A stretch of 64,000 nucleotides of DNA from Paramarasmius palmivorus. Lineage: Eukaryota > Basidiomycota > Agaricomycetes > Agaricales > Marasmiaceae. Of this stretch, positions 34,399 to 45,984 are shown in pieces (within the stretch, counting starts at the first letter, position 1; the number at the start of each line of letters is the position of its first letter). The notes under the pieces are model-generated. The model was given only the letters and a program-made list of their open reading frames with translations, had not been told where the DNA came from and did not search any database. The stretch is from assembly GCA_037176845.1 (NCBI GenBank), contig JAYKXP010000056.1, forward strand, positions 124,001 through 188,000, written 5' to 3'. A program made the position numbers and the translations under genes.

Positions 34399-35352
34399 TC
34401 TTCAATGAGCGTTGGACAAGACGGAGAATAAGAGGTGGTCTCTAAATCACAGTTCCCATCTTATATAGATCAAAGATGCCTTCGTGGCACCGCGCCACTA
34501 CCTGACGGTGCATCATCCCGATTTGTCTTAACCACACAAATCAAGGACATCATCTTCGACGTGACTGGGTATGTAAATTGTGCAGGATTGCTTTCGCATC
34601 AAGCCCGGGCTTAGGCGCAGCCAATACATTTCTTAAACCGAGATATCGACATGACCGTTTGGCAGTGTCATGTCGTCAGGGCAAAGGCCATTTTCTTACA
34701 ACGCTGACTCGGAAAGCACCAAATCTAAGCACTAGTGCTAAAAATCAGGCCGGGAAAATTCTGACTCGGATGCGCCCAAAGTTTACGCATCGACGCAGAT
34801 TTGATGCAGATCCCGTCTGCTCAAGAACTGTTCTTGAGCACGATATGTTTCAGTTGTACTAACGCCGTACAGAGGACATTTGTATCGATATCAGACGATT
34901 TGATTATTGGTTGGACTCGGAATCGGGTGTCGTCTGTTAGGTTTGTGCTTCTAGAGTACTTCCAACTTGATTTTAGTGACTCGGACTCTGATAGGACGGG
35001 ATGATTTGTGTTACGGAAGTACAGCCGCTTAAAATAAACATTGCGTCGGCATCTGCCGGTATTGGTTTCAGAATGGATCAGAACCTGTGTTCAAATTTCA
35101 AATGTGAGTTGGCGGCGGCGCATCTCGGCGCATATCTAGATCTGGATAATGTACATTATATAGGGAGTCCTTCCATCCTTCGAACACTGAACTGCGTTTA
35201 CAGGTAAGTAGAACCCATCATGATCGAGCTTCCAGGAGGAATTGTTACTTCGGCCGTGTTACAAGTACAAATAAGTACATCGGTGCTATCATTCACTAGG
35301 GCCTTTCGTATATATACCCTTTCAATGTTTGAATTCCCATGTCCTTTATTGC
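34399..35352. other. intergenic
   Basis: Upstream region of the 33.5-kb gene and 3' flank of the 7-TM gene. No gene recognised. Confidence 0.4.
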
Positions 35353-36730
35353 TCAAACAAAATCCTTTGTGATCACTTGCTTAGCCGCGTCCTTCGCACC
35401 GTCTTTCTCCTTATCTTTCTCACTGTCACTTCCACCCCTCCGTAGCTCAAGCGAAACAACTCGAGCCCGAACTTGCTCTTGAACGTCTTCACCGTGGCCT
35501 GTAGTAGTCTGCGTAGGTCTACCGCCAAACCCAATACCCACACCCGTATCCCCACGCTCGCTCGTCGCATTCCTACGGAAATCCATCCGAGAAAGTTTTG
35601 TCGGGCTCGTTGTAACGGTACTATCATAATCCTGTCCGCGCGCCACGCGGACTATGATTAACAGTTCTGCTATCCCCTGCCGTATCCCACATCCCATCAG
35701 CATGAGCATGATTCCCCACAAAAGATAAAGAGGCAAAGCAAAGACCCAACTATGAACACCCACCTGAATACTTGAATACTCCAACAAAATCAAATTCTGC
35801 ACATTGCTCTTCAACCCAAACGCAAACACAAAAATCACATCAAACACGAAATACAACGCCGCGCTTTCAACCAGGGTCGCTGTAACACTAGTGTATGTTT
35901 TAGCATGCTCCGCGCCGAGAGTATCGATGATCTGTTTTCGGACGGAGAGTAGACGGATGGAAATGAGGAATGTGAAGAGGAGGTTGAAGGTACAGGAGAG
36001 GACGAGGAAGGCGATTTGGACTTTGATGTTGAAGAAGACGGCGGAGTGTTGGGCATAATACATTACTGCGATTGAGAGGGCTGTGGGTGTGGATGTAGTG
36101 TGTGAATGAGAAGGGATGGGAGGAATGGGAGAGATAAGGAACGTACCTACGATACCGAGATAAACCGTTGTCATTAAAACCTCAACCCATAGTTGATAGT
36201 TGAATATCACGAAACAGCGATAAAGTAACAGTAGATCCATGATCCAAATCATCACGAACGTACTGTCAAAGGCACGTTGTCAACTCATCCTCAACCCGTA
36301 GAATATAGATACACAAACCTAACAACTGCCATCCGATTCCACCAATAATCAAACTCGTTCAAAATTAAATCCTCTGGCGTCCTTCCCCCAGGACCAGCGA
36401 AATTAATCCAAATATCCTCGGTGTATCTCGCGTTACAACCGAAGCACATCGTGCTCAGGATGAAAGTTGTGAAGATGTAGGCGTAGAGCCAACGGATTTG
36501 CCATTTGCCTAGGCGGTTTCGGCCGTGTCGGAGGGCGAGGGTTGCTTGGATTGTTAGGAGGAAGAATACGCCTATGTTTATGGGTTAGTGTGGTGTTGAA
36601 AATGGAAGAAGAGGAACGGAGAATAGAAAATGGGGATGCACGTACCATACACGAATCCGGAGAGAATCATCCCGTTCAGCCGGGATCGTTGGAGCCATAG
36701 GTCCCGTGGAATAGCAGGAGCATCAGCCAT
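35353..36730 (-). CDS. seven-transmembrane protein, uncharacterised Agaricomycete family (intact)
   Basis: Exons 36730-36646, 36571-36319, 36262-36147, 36080-35764 and 35676-35353 encode 364 residues. About seven hydrophobic segments are visible: FVYGVFFLLTIQ, YAYIFTTFILSTMCFGC, VMIWIMDLLLLYRCFVIF, VEVLMTTVYLGIV, VFFNIKVQIAFLVLSC, TLVESAALYFVFDVIFVFAFG and NLILLEYSSIQ-GIAELLIIVRVARG. The last, (Q)GIAxxLIIVRVARG, is a signature shared by many uncharacterised 7-TM proteins of mushrooms. The tail is charged (SDSEKDKEKDGAKDAAK). A receptor-like role is only suggested by topology. A frameshifted paralogue lies at 44784-45984. Confidence 0.8.
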
Positions 36731-37790
36731 GATAAGTAGGGCTTGAAGTTGAAACGACTTTGCACTGAGGCTTAAATACTCGAACTGCTGATAAATTCCC
36801 CTAATTCGAGCTGACAGTGAGAACTCGTTTTGCGAGATACCATCCAGGGGACTGGCTCGTAGAAGTGAAATACCTGTTCAGTGTTCAGTTCCCTTCCAGG
36901 AGGAGATTGCAACATATTATGGTCATGGAGCCTCGTAACATAACCGGGAGAAGGCTGTCGAACGTCAACGCCAAGTCGTGATAAAATTAACCTTTGAGTT
37001 TCGCACAAAATGTCAATGTGTTGACGACGGAGATCAAGGAGAAGTCTACCGTGAGGCGTGAGGCTATCACAAATTAGCAATTTTTCGCCATTTGGAATTT
37101 GCGATCCTGAAGAATTCCGCCGCCCGCGCAACAATTGTAGGCGCAAAACGACGATCTTGAACGCACAGCCTCACAAGTACTATATCGAAGACACTTCGTC
37201 CAATGTCATGATTGACAATCTGTGTGTGAAGGGATCAGCGTTAGATATAGAATCGATTACCGTTCAGAGTTTTGAAGGTTCATGTGGTTCGGATTTGTCA
37301 GACTCACCCTCAGAGATATCATATTGATATCATATATCACTTCTTCGTATCAACTGAGATTCCCAGGCTGGCTTCCTCATGTTGTCGTATCTTGGATTTT
37401 GGAGCTGACGCTGTCAGTTGATGTATCATATCAAGAAGACCTGTTGCAAGTTGACTGGCATGCGAATTGAGAAACAATGTGAGAGGAAAACTGTAGAACG
37501 TACCCTTCTCAGTATGTGTTTAGTTCACTCGAGAAGAAAGTAGCCTATGGTTCATGTCAGACGTGTGAATTGAGCGCTAATAGAAAAGATCAATATCTTA
37601 CAGTGTTCCACGTGCATCACAGATTTGATATCGATTATTATAAACGGAATGGGAATATTAACTTATGTTGATACGGTGGAAGTAGCGTAACGGAAGCAAT
37701 GAAACGGAAGCGACAGTGGACAACAGCTATTTCAGTAATCTTCTCCCCGTCCTTCAGTGTTGTACAAAGCACCGACTCGTGTGGTGCCTT
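36731..37790. other. intergenic
   Basis: No gene supported between the 7-TM gene and the next PPPY-tailed membrane gene. Confidence 0.45.
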
Positions 37791-38725
37791 CTACTCTTTC
37801 TGCCTCGTATGAGCGCCCTCAGAGTCTACAGTATGAATGCCATCCGCACTCAAGATTCGAGGGGCTTCGGCACTTCCTGGGTAAGGAGGTGGACTAGGTG
37901 ACCGACTCCGCATGGTACTAGTAGCAGTAGCAGTCATAGTCATAGTCGTAGTTTGAGATGGAGCCTGCTTAGGCTGGCGTACATGGGAGGCAGGTGCAAA
38001 TGATGTCACACCTAGTGAAACATCTTGAACATTGGGGACTTCGTGCTCCAAGGGTAGAATAGCTAAACGGTCATCATTGAGTTTATAGTCATGGATCTCG
38101 CAGAACAAGACACTCACGAGTCATAGTCGGCACCCCGCTACGCTTCTTCACTCGTCTCTTCCATATCCAAACTATAAACCCCGCCAGAAATGCTACAAAT
38201 CCTATGGATCCGACGACAGTCCCGGCGATGGCTCCTTTGGACAATCCAGCATTTTCTCCCGAAGGCGTATAATCAATATAATCAACCCAGATCGTGTTGG
38301 TGCCGTTGGAACACTGGATCACAAGCTCGTGCTCCTTGTCTTCCAGGCCTTGCGATTGTACGTTGTATCCAGTACGAGCGGGGGCGTATGATGGCTGTTT
38401 CTGCGTGATGGTATAAGAAGTGTCGCTCCCATCAATCTTGAACACCGCTTTGTGCCGATTGTAGACATCATCCCCTTCTTTGTAAAGAACCTCGCTGTAT
38501 GTCCCTACATAGGTACCTGTAGATAGTGGTGAGAGTGTGAGTTGAAGGGAGTAGGCCAGAATATCGATACGTACCCGTGAATCGAAAAGAGGCATTTGAC
38601 TCGGAGTTCGTATTATTGCAGTCTGTTTTGGTGTTTGTACCTTGGTAGTGAACGTTGGAGGACTTGAAGTGCTGCCAATTACCCTTATATCGTATAAGGG
38701 GATCTGGATCATCGATGCGGGGCAT
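37791..38725 (-). CDS. single-pass membrane protein, galactose-binding-like ectodomain, PPPY tail (paralogue c)
   Basis: Exons 38725-38575, 38516-38118 and 38062-37791 encode 273 residues. Ectodomain MPRIDDPDPLIRYKGNW...TYVGTYSEVLY...VFKIDGSD...HELVIQCSN...IWVDYIDYTPSG, then a helix (IAGTVVGSIGFVAFLAGFIV), basic WKRRVKKR, and a Ser/Thr-rich tail containing PSPPPYPGSAE (PPxY). Exon phases equal those of paralogue b, so the two arose by duplication around the 7-TM gene. Function unknown; the PPxY motif suggests contact with WW-domain ubiquitin ligases (inference). Confidence 0.75.
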
Positions 38726-40537
38726 GCTCTGGAGAATTCGGTGATCAGAAGGTGTAGTAGCTGAGGGACGGAGAGAAACTTGCTATGACCACCGCCCATG
38801 CTATAAGTATAGAAAAGAGGCTGTCACCCGCGCCACTGGATACCCTTAGCGAAGTGCTAAATTGAGTTCAGAAACGGAGCTCGTACCCGCCGAGGGTCGA
38901 TATCACTGAATAATTGCGCTGGACCAGAGACACGTTTGCCACCTTCACATCGCATCCATGGGTGCAGAACAAAGGCCGCCACCTCCCTGTATAACACCTT
39001 CACGAGGACTCCACCTGTCGAGGATACATTATTCTTGCAATAAAAGGTTTCTGCCTCTAAGCAAGGTGAAGTCGATGGACGGGTTGGGTATGATGACATC
39101 GCTGTCGTATCGTTGGGGCAGAGGCTATGTCCAAGCTATGCCCTTGTGACTGATGACCCTTGCGGTGGCGGCTATCTGTTATAGAATAGAACGGTGGGAG
39201 GAACGTAAAGCTACAATATAACATGTTTGAGTGAGGTTCGGATAAAACAGGGTTACTCAAAAGACATACATTTGGACAGCCTCTTGTCAACGACCTTGAC
39301 GACGACGGGTTGTGCTCCAAGTCTCAAATTGATCGACTATGATTGTCCCGGTGACCTAAAGACAGATTGTAGCTTGAAGATCATAATTTCACAAGTTCCC
39401 TTGAATTATGTTCCAGTATCATGGAACCATGCAGCATCCAGATATCGTAGAAGTAATAGTATTTTGCACGATCTGTATCAAAGCTTGAGATGACTTCCAA
39501 TATTGAATGTTGGGAGAACATACCGTCTAGGCGTACTCGCCTGCCTCCGTGGCACATGGGACCGGAGAACTGGGCAATGGAGGGATGAATGTTGTATAGG
39601 TTATTACACCGAACTTCGAAGTTTGCAGGTAAACTCCATTCTTTTCTCCTTCTGCATGCTTAATCAGAATAAACAGCGAGAATAAGACCAGCAGAACATC
39701 CAGAACTCACATTATGATGGCGAGCAAGCCCTCAACTGATTTGAATGTACCATCCCCAGTTGATTCCGTGACGCCGTCAACGTTTCGTGTCATATTCAAC
39801 GATGTATCCATGGACTAAGGCGAGTTTGAATGAGCTTCCCAAATCCCGAGCCACGAATCGTGGTTCACGATTTATACTGTGTCTTGGTGAACGCATCTAC
39901 GTGCAACAACACTCCTTTCTAACAAAAGTTCCGGAAAGTGACTCGTTTTTAGCAATGTCAAAGGATCTCGACGGTCACTTTTCGAGCATCATGTTACGGC
40001 GAGCGCTGAGAAGGAAACGCGAATTAGATGGGGATTGCTTGAGTGCAGTATACTGAAAGTCTTGTTGCAACAAGAATATGTAAGGAGGCTGTCGCTCGTC
40101 GACGAAATATCGCTCACCAACATGACTATAACCTCCCGCGTAGCTTTTCCTAAAAATGGTGGCGCTGCGTCGAGGCCGATTTAGATGATGGTGGTAAGAC
40201 TCAGAGTTAAGACCATTGATTTCGGAATCGTAAGGGGATGAATCTGCACGTGGATCACCTGACCCGCGTCACAGACAAATCAGATTCACCTCTGCCAGGC
40301 TTCGCTGTTCTCATTGCGTTGATAATAATTCTGAATGGTAGTAGATGGTAGTCATATATTCACTACTTTTACTCCATGATACCCTCAGTTTAAAATCAGA
40401 GTACTGGGCTAGCCATATGGTAAGGTACGTAGAGAAGGGCCTGGAGCCACCGCGTTATAGAGGGTTGAGTATAAATGTTATCCACATTTTGACAAATGCA
40501 CAGTGACCGCGAAAAATAACAAGATCCCCGGCGCAGC
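38726..40537. other. intergenic
   Basis: 1.8 kb with no supportable gene. Open frames on both strands are short, and I see no homology to families I know. Confidence 0.45.
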
Positions 40538-42247
40538 CTACGCGAGCCAGAACCAAAACTTCTCTAGCCAATTCTTCGCCACAGGGGGCACGTCCATAGC
40601 TTCCAACTCATCCATCTCCTTCTTTCCCGTAAGAACATCGATCTCCGAAATGGGAATGAAAAAGGGTGTGCGGAACCACAGCTTATGACCCAAATAAAAG
40701 GCCAGAAATATCGGAATGGTGATATACGCGGCTAGGAAATCGCTGACATTCCAGTTCTTAGGTATGAAGATTTGGAAGCCATTAGTCAAGGTGAGAAGGG
40801 TGATGAGGAAGAGAATGAACCAGGCCGCGTAAGGCTGGAGGGGTGTCTTGTAGGGCAGGGAATCGAGGAGGTTGTTGTATATCATAGCCTTCCGGAAACG
40901 GATGTAGGTAATGAGAACAACAATCCAGGCTATATATCCCGAGATGGTGGAGATATTCATAAACCACCCAAATACGGTTGCACCCGAGTTGGACACGTTG
41001 AGATAGGCCAACAAGCCAACGGCCCAGGTCGCAAGAACAGCGACGTATGGAACGCCTCGGCGATTAGTCTTGCGGAAGAACGAAGGCGCCTGACCGTTGA
41101 GGGCCAAGGAGTAGAGAATGCGGCTGCCGGAGTAGAGGAAAGAGTTCCCGGCGGACCAGGCAGAGGTGAGAACGCATGCATTGATGATGTGGTTGAGGAC
41201 AGGAATCCCGACATTCTGAATCCCAATGACAAAGGGCGAGGCGCTCGCGTTAGAGGCCCCGAGCAGCTGCTCGTTGTTATATGGAACCAGAATCCCAATC
41301 AGGAAGGAGGAAATGCCGTAGAAGATGGCCAAACGCCAGACATATCGGCGCGCAGCCTTGGGGATGTTACGACGAGGAGCAACCGTCTCACCGGCGGCAA
41401 TTGCGATCAGTTCGGGAGAGGTAATGAAGGCAAAACCGGCAGCGGAAAATGCATGCCAGTATGCAAGGAAGTGGCCAGTACTACCAGGTGCATTGTACTC
41501 CACAAATGCACCTGGATTATCATAGTATCCAAAACCACGTACGCCCGTCTGGTTAGGTCCTCCGCCAAAGAAGATCACCCAACCAACGATGATGAGACCC
41601 ATAATGAGGATGAGCTTAATACTGGCAAACCAAAACTCGGCTTCGCCAAAGAAGCTGACAGCGATGATATTGAGAGCCAACATGACGAGGAGAACAATGG
41701 TTATCCAGACGGCGATATTGACTGGAGGATTCCAATAATCGATGATGATACCCGCAGCGACAGCCTCGGCTCCTATGAGCATGGCATACGCGTACCAATA
41801 GTTCCATCCGGCAGCAAAAGCAAGACTGGGGTCGACATATCGGCCAACAAAGTAGGGAACCGTGATACCACGCATGGGGAGGTAGACAACGATTTCGGCG
41901 AGGACGTTCATGATACACCAAACGACAATCATCATGGAGAGGTAGCCCATGAAGAGGGGCGCAGGGCCGGTGTCCGCGAGGATGGATCCAGAGCCGATGA
42001 AGAGACCAGTTCCAATTGCGCCGCCTAGACGAGAAGGAATTAGCGACAACTGTATTCATTTTCGTGAGGGGAAGTGTGGCCGCACAAGGCTCGGGGTGAT
42101 CGCGAATGACAGGAGTAACGTACCAAGGGCCAGGAATTGAATATGACGACTCTTCAGACCACGAGCAAGCTGGTCGCTCTCACCCGTCTCGGGGTCGTTG
42201 TGTACAGTACTCTCATTGGAAGACCCCTCTTTGTTGTCCTTCTCCAT
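40538..42247 (-). CDS. amino-acid permease (YAT/APC family)
   Basis: Exons 42247-42124 and 42024-40538 encode 536 residues. A hydrophilic N-terminus (MEKDNKEGSSNESTVHNDPE) leads to GGAIGTGLFIGSGS in the first helix, the hallmark of the APC superfamily. About twelve hydrophobic segments follow. Other YAT features are FGEAEFWFASIKL, the unwound-helix region GFAFITSPELIAIAAGE and PFFRKTNRRGVPY-like text (SFFRKTNRRGVPY). By family knowledge it imports amino acids by H+ symport at the plasma membrane; specificity is not readable. The ATG at 42247 is the only in-frame ATG upstream of the first helix. The 99-nt intron is long for this window. The open antisense frame on the plus strand is a shadow. 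Confidence 0.92.
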
Positions 42248-44783
42248 TGTGGTCGAGCCGCAGTCGTTCAACAACGTCAATCGTGGATAGTCACTGTTGT
42301 AGCTTGTGGAGCGATGCTGTCGCCTCTGTCGAGATCTGGGCGCTCGTACGCGTAGTAGACTCTGAAGTCAGCCCCGGAGACCAACAAGAACAGGGCGAAA
42401 GGGAATGGAGCACGATGATGGTGGGTGAGAGTAAAAGAGGAGAGATAAAGTACATAATTTCGGGTAATGGATCAAGGTTCACGTTCATCATTGTTGCGGA
42501 TCGGAATGATCACACGGTCAAGATCCGAACTCTTTGGAGGATTCTTGCTTGGATAACCAACAAGGTAAGTGCGAGCCGTCCTCAGAGAATCGGATGCACG
42601 CACGACTGCCACTAGCAATACGGTCCCTTCTGTTCTGTACGCGGCTAACTGTCGCATTCGACGATTTGGAGAGCTTTAGAACCATTGGCACGTGGTCGGA
42701 TCCATCTGTCCTTGGTTGATGCTTGGAAGGACGGACTTTGATGCCAAGAGTCGCTGAGAATCAGGAAGGAGGGGATGGGAGATAAAGGAGATAACCATGA
42801 TGTAGTTCGTTCGCTACCACAATGCTCGTAGAGACATTGAGTAGAGACAGGTAGAGATCTGACTAACGGTGAGCTTGCCGTATTGAATCCACAAATAAAA
42901 CTCGTACCATATGCATCGAAATTGCAGCGTGGTACCGACGTCGTCGTATAACAGCTTTGGAATGCATAGACACTTCCGGGTGCTTCGGTTCGCAATGATA
43001 AGATGCCTGGTGGAGTTGCCTGAGATACAAAGATGGGCGGCGGCGAGCAAGATGATGGTTTGATGGTTCGGCGCTTCCGTTACAAGTGCCGACATACTAA
43101 GTCGGTTGGCGTAGAACAAGTAGCAACACATGTACAGAAGCTATATCATAGCTTGAGATGGGTATGCTTGGCTGTAAGTGCACAGCTGTCAAAAGCTGAG
43201 CTCAGCATATTTACTGCATCAAGACGCAAGCACGCACCTCCAATATTCTGTTCTCCAACAAGTATAGCGAGCTTCTCTTGAACAGAGCTGGAACTTCGAC
43301 TGGTGGAACGCTATTCAGGTAAGTTGAAGAGATGACCCAGTTACGAGATTCGACTAAGATCGTACCTGGCAATAGACGCGTTACCACCTGGCCCTTATGT
43401 ACCTTCAAGGGTCTGTCTGGATCTCCGGCGCGGATTTCAAGTCCAACAATGTCCAAGAAACCGACGCGCAAACGCCATCCGGTTGGTACGGTTATACGAC
43501 ACATTCGGACCTTTGAGGCCAGGAGAAGTTGCTCGATCATGCATAAAGCATGATGCGGAGATTTCTTGGCCTGAGGGTGGGATTTGGATAAGATAGAACA
43601 ACTTGAAGAAAAGTGTCGGGAAAGGTGTTCGTAACCCTAACCCAAACACTCCTGTGTGGGCAAGCGTAAAAATAAGGAGAGTGAATGCCTGATTCTTGTG
43701 TCAGAATCTACCCATACTGATGGAAGTATAACACAACACAAAACATACCACAGAATCCCCGCTGGGATCGCGACGAGCTGCTTGATCCTTGGCTTGTCCT
43801 CCAAATCGACCTTCTACGAACGCCTTGAATGTGAAAGTTGCCTACTAAGACAGGGAATTAGAAAGTGGTCATAGTTGAACACTGGTTCGCATACTCACCT
43901 TAACAGTACCACCTGGTGCTTTCAGAACGTGCATGACGCTCCCAACCCCAAGGCGCGGACGAGGCGGCGCGCCCTAACACGGATATAACGCGTCAACATT
44001 CGACTGTGTTCCTTTCGTGTGTCGGCTTCGGAAAAGACAGCCCAACAACGTGTTTTCAGCGTGTTGCTGTATTACTATGTGTTGTTCCGGTACTCGAAGC
44101 ACAGGAGTACCTTGGGAGTACCGCTAGGAGGGGTTGTTGTATGTTCTTAGTACGTTGATATAGACATGGGGAATTCTGGTGATATGCAAGTAGACTTGAA
44201 TTTGGTTAAGGGCTAGTGAGTGCAACGAGAATGGGTCAGTGGATTGCTGCTTTTGGACGTGGGTAGATCGCTCACCGACATGAAGCAGTGTCTATGACGG
44301 ACGGACAAGTGTTGTGATTCAAGCTCTTGTCTAGCTCTCCTTTTTGAATGGCGCAGGATATGTACAATGTGGCTTTTTGTGGGTTTGGCGTCGAGCTGAG
44401 TGCGATGGACTCTTGAGAGTCAACATCAAGTCTAGACTGTTGTTGTGATTTATCGAAGCTGACAGTCGGACTGATGGCCTATACTTTGTGATATGCATCT
44501 TCGGAGGATGCGGAGGATTGCTGAGAGTTCGTGGCTGCACCTTGGGTAAAGGAATAGCAGAGGATACAAGGCAGACTTGAGGCAGACGATAGTTTGGGCT
44601 GGCTGAATAATTATACGTAAGCGCGCCGGGAAATCCTGCACGTGGACCACCTGACTCCGACCGCGACGCGTCGCCGTTTCAGCCATATGTTTTGCCAACC
44701 CCCAGTAAGAGACACACACATATAAAGAATATACACTATAGCTATGACATATGCGTCATCTTCAGAAACGAACGTCCAGTTTC
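42248..44783. other. intergenic
   Basis: 2.5 kb without a gene I can support. A minus-strand exon-like stretch at 43230-43515 (VGLEIRAGDPDRP, then TILVESRNWVISSTYL) has splice sites but no recognised family. Confidence 0.4.
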
Positions 44784-45984
44784 TCAAACAATATCCTTTG
44801 CCTCCTCCGAAATTCCCTTGTCTCTTGCGGGTTCCTCATCATTATTTGTTGTCCCAGGCCTGAACGCTAAAGTTCCCGGATCCATAGTAGTTACATCCCG
44901 TCGAAAATCTATCCGACTAGGCTTTGTCGTTGTAACCTTGCTGTCATAATCCTGTCCGCGTGCGACTCGGACTATAATCAACAGTTCCGCAATCCCCTGA
45001 GTAGCCATACATTAAGCTTCCATCTTAGTAGAGCTGAGATCTGAGCTTACCTGAATGCTTGAATATTCCAAAAGGATCAAGTTCTGCACGTTACTTTTGA
45101 AGCCAAACGCAAACACGAAGATCACGTCGAAAACAAAATATAACGCTGCACTCTCAACTAGCGTTGCCGTCACAGACGTATAGGTTTTGGCGTGTTCTTC
45201 TCCGAGAGTCTGGATGATTTGCTTGCGGAGAGATAGCAAACGCACGGAAACGAGAACCGTGAAGATAAGATTAAATGTGCACGAAAGGACGAGGAAGGCG
45301 ATCTGGACTTTGATATTGAAGAAGACGGCTGAGATCTGGGCGTAGTGCATTACTCCGATAGAGAGGCCTATAGTCGGAGACAATGTGAGAGGAACTTCAT
45401 TTTGGTGAGACTGGAATATAACACACCAATGATACCGAGATAAACCGTGGTCATCAACACGGCGACCCATAGTTGATAGTGATATATGACGAAACACCGA
45501 TACAATAGCAGCAGAGTCCATTATCCATATCATCACGAAAGTGCTGCCGAATCCAGCGTCAGCGCTGCCTTGCAAGTAGCAAAAGACCCACCTAGCGACA
45601 GCCATCCGATTCCACCAATAATCAAACTCATTCAGGATCAAGTCTTCCGGTGTTCTTTGTCCGACAAAGTTGATCCAAATGTCCTCCGTATAACGAGCGT
45701 TGCATGCAAAACACATCGTACTCAGGAGGAAAGTGATGATGATGTATGCATAAAGTAAGTAAGCCTGCCATTTTCCTAGCTTGGCACGACCACGGCGAAC
45801 GGCGATGTAAGCCTGAATCGTAAGGAGGAAAAAGATCCCTGTAATTGCAGCAACATGAGTACATTGCAGTACAGTCGAATGGCGAGCGCATACCGTATAC
45901 GAATCCAGCAAGAATCATGCCATTCAAACGAGATCGTTGAAGCCATAGATCTTGGGGAATGTCGTTCGTTGCAGCACCAGCCAT
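44784..45984 (-). pseudogene. seven-transmembrane protein paralogue with one-base frameshift
   Basis: Same five-exon structure as 35353-36730: 45984-45894, 45838-45592, 45543-45427, 45367-45051, 44996-44784. Exons 1, 2, 4 and 5 are clean (RSRLNGMILAGFVYG, ARYTEDIWINF, NVQNLILLEYSSIQ, GIAELLIIVRVARG). Exon 3 is 117 nt against 116 in the paralogue because of one extra base near 45517, so DLLLLYRC... is lost and the frame is broken through the rest of that exon. All other sites look functional, so this is either a very recent pseudogene or a sequencing error. Confidence 0.75.

Noticed and set aside
40772..42028. Long plus-strand open frame of about 418 codons
   Set aside because: Lies exactly antisense to the amino-acid permease coding exon, with no signal of its own; an antisense shadow of a GC-rich coding sequence.
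43625..43650. Telomere-like AACCCTAACCC
   Set aside because: Only about two units with no extension; chance or a trivial interstitial motif.
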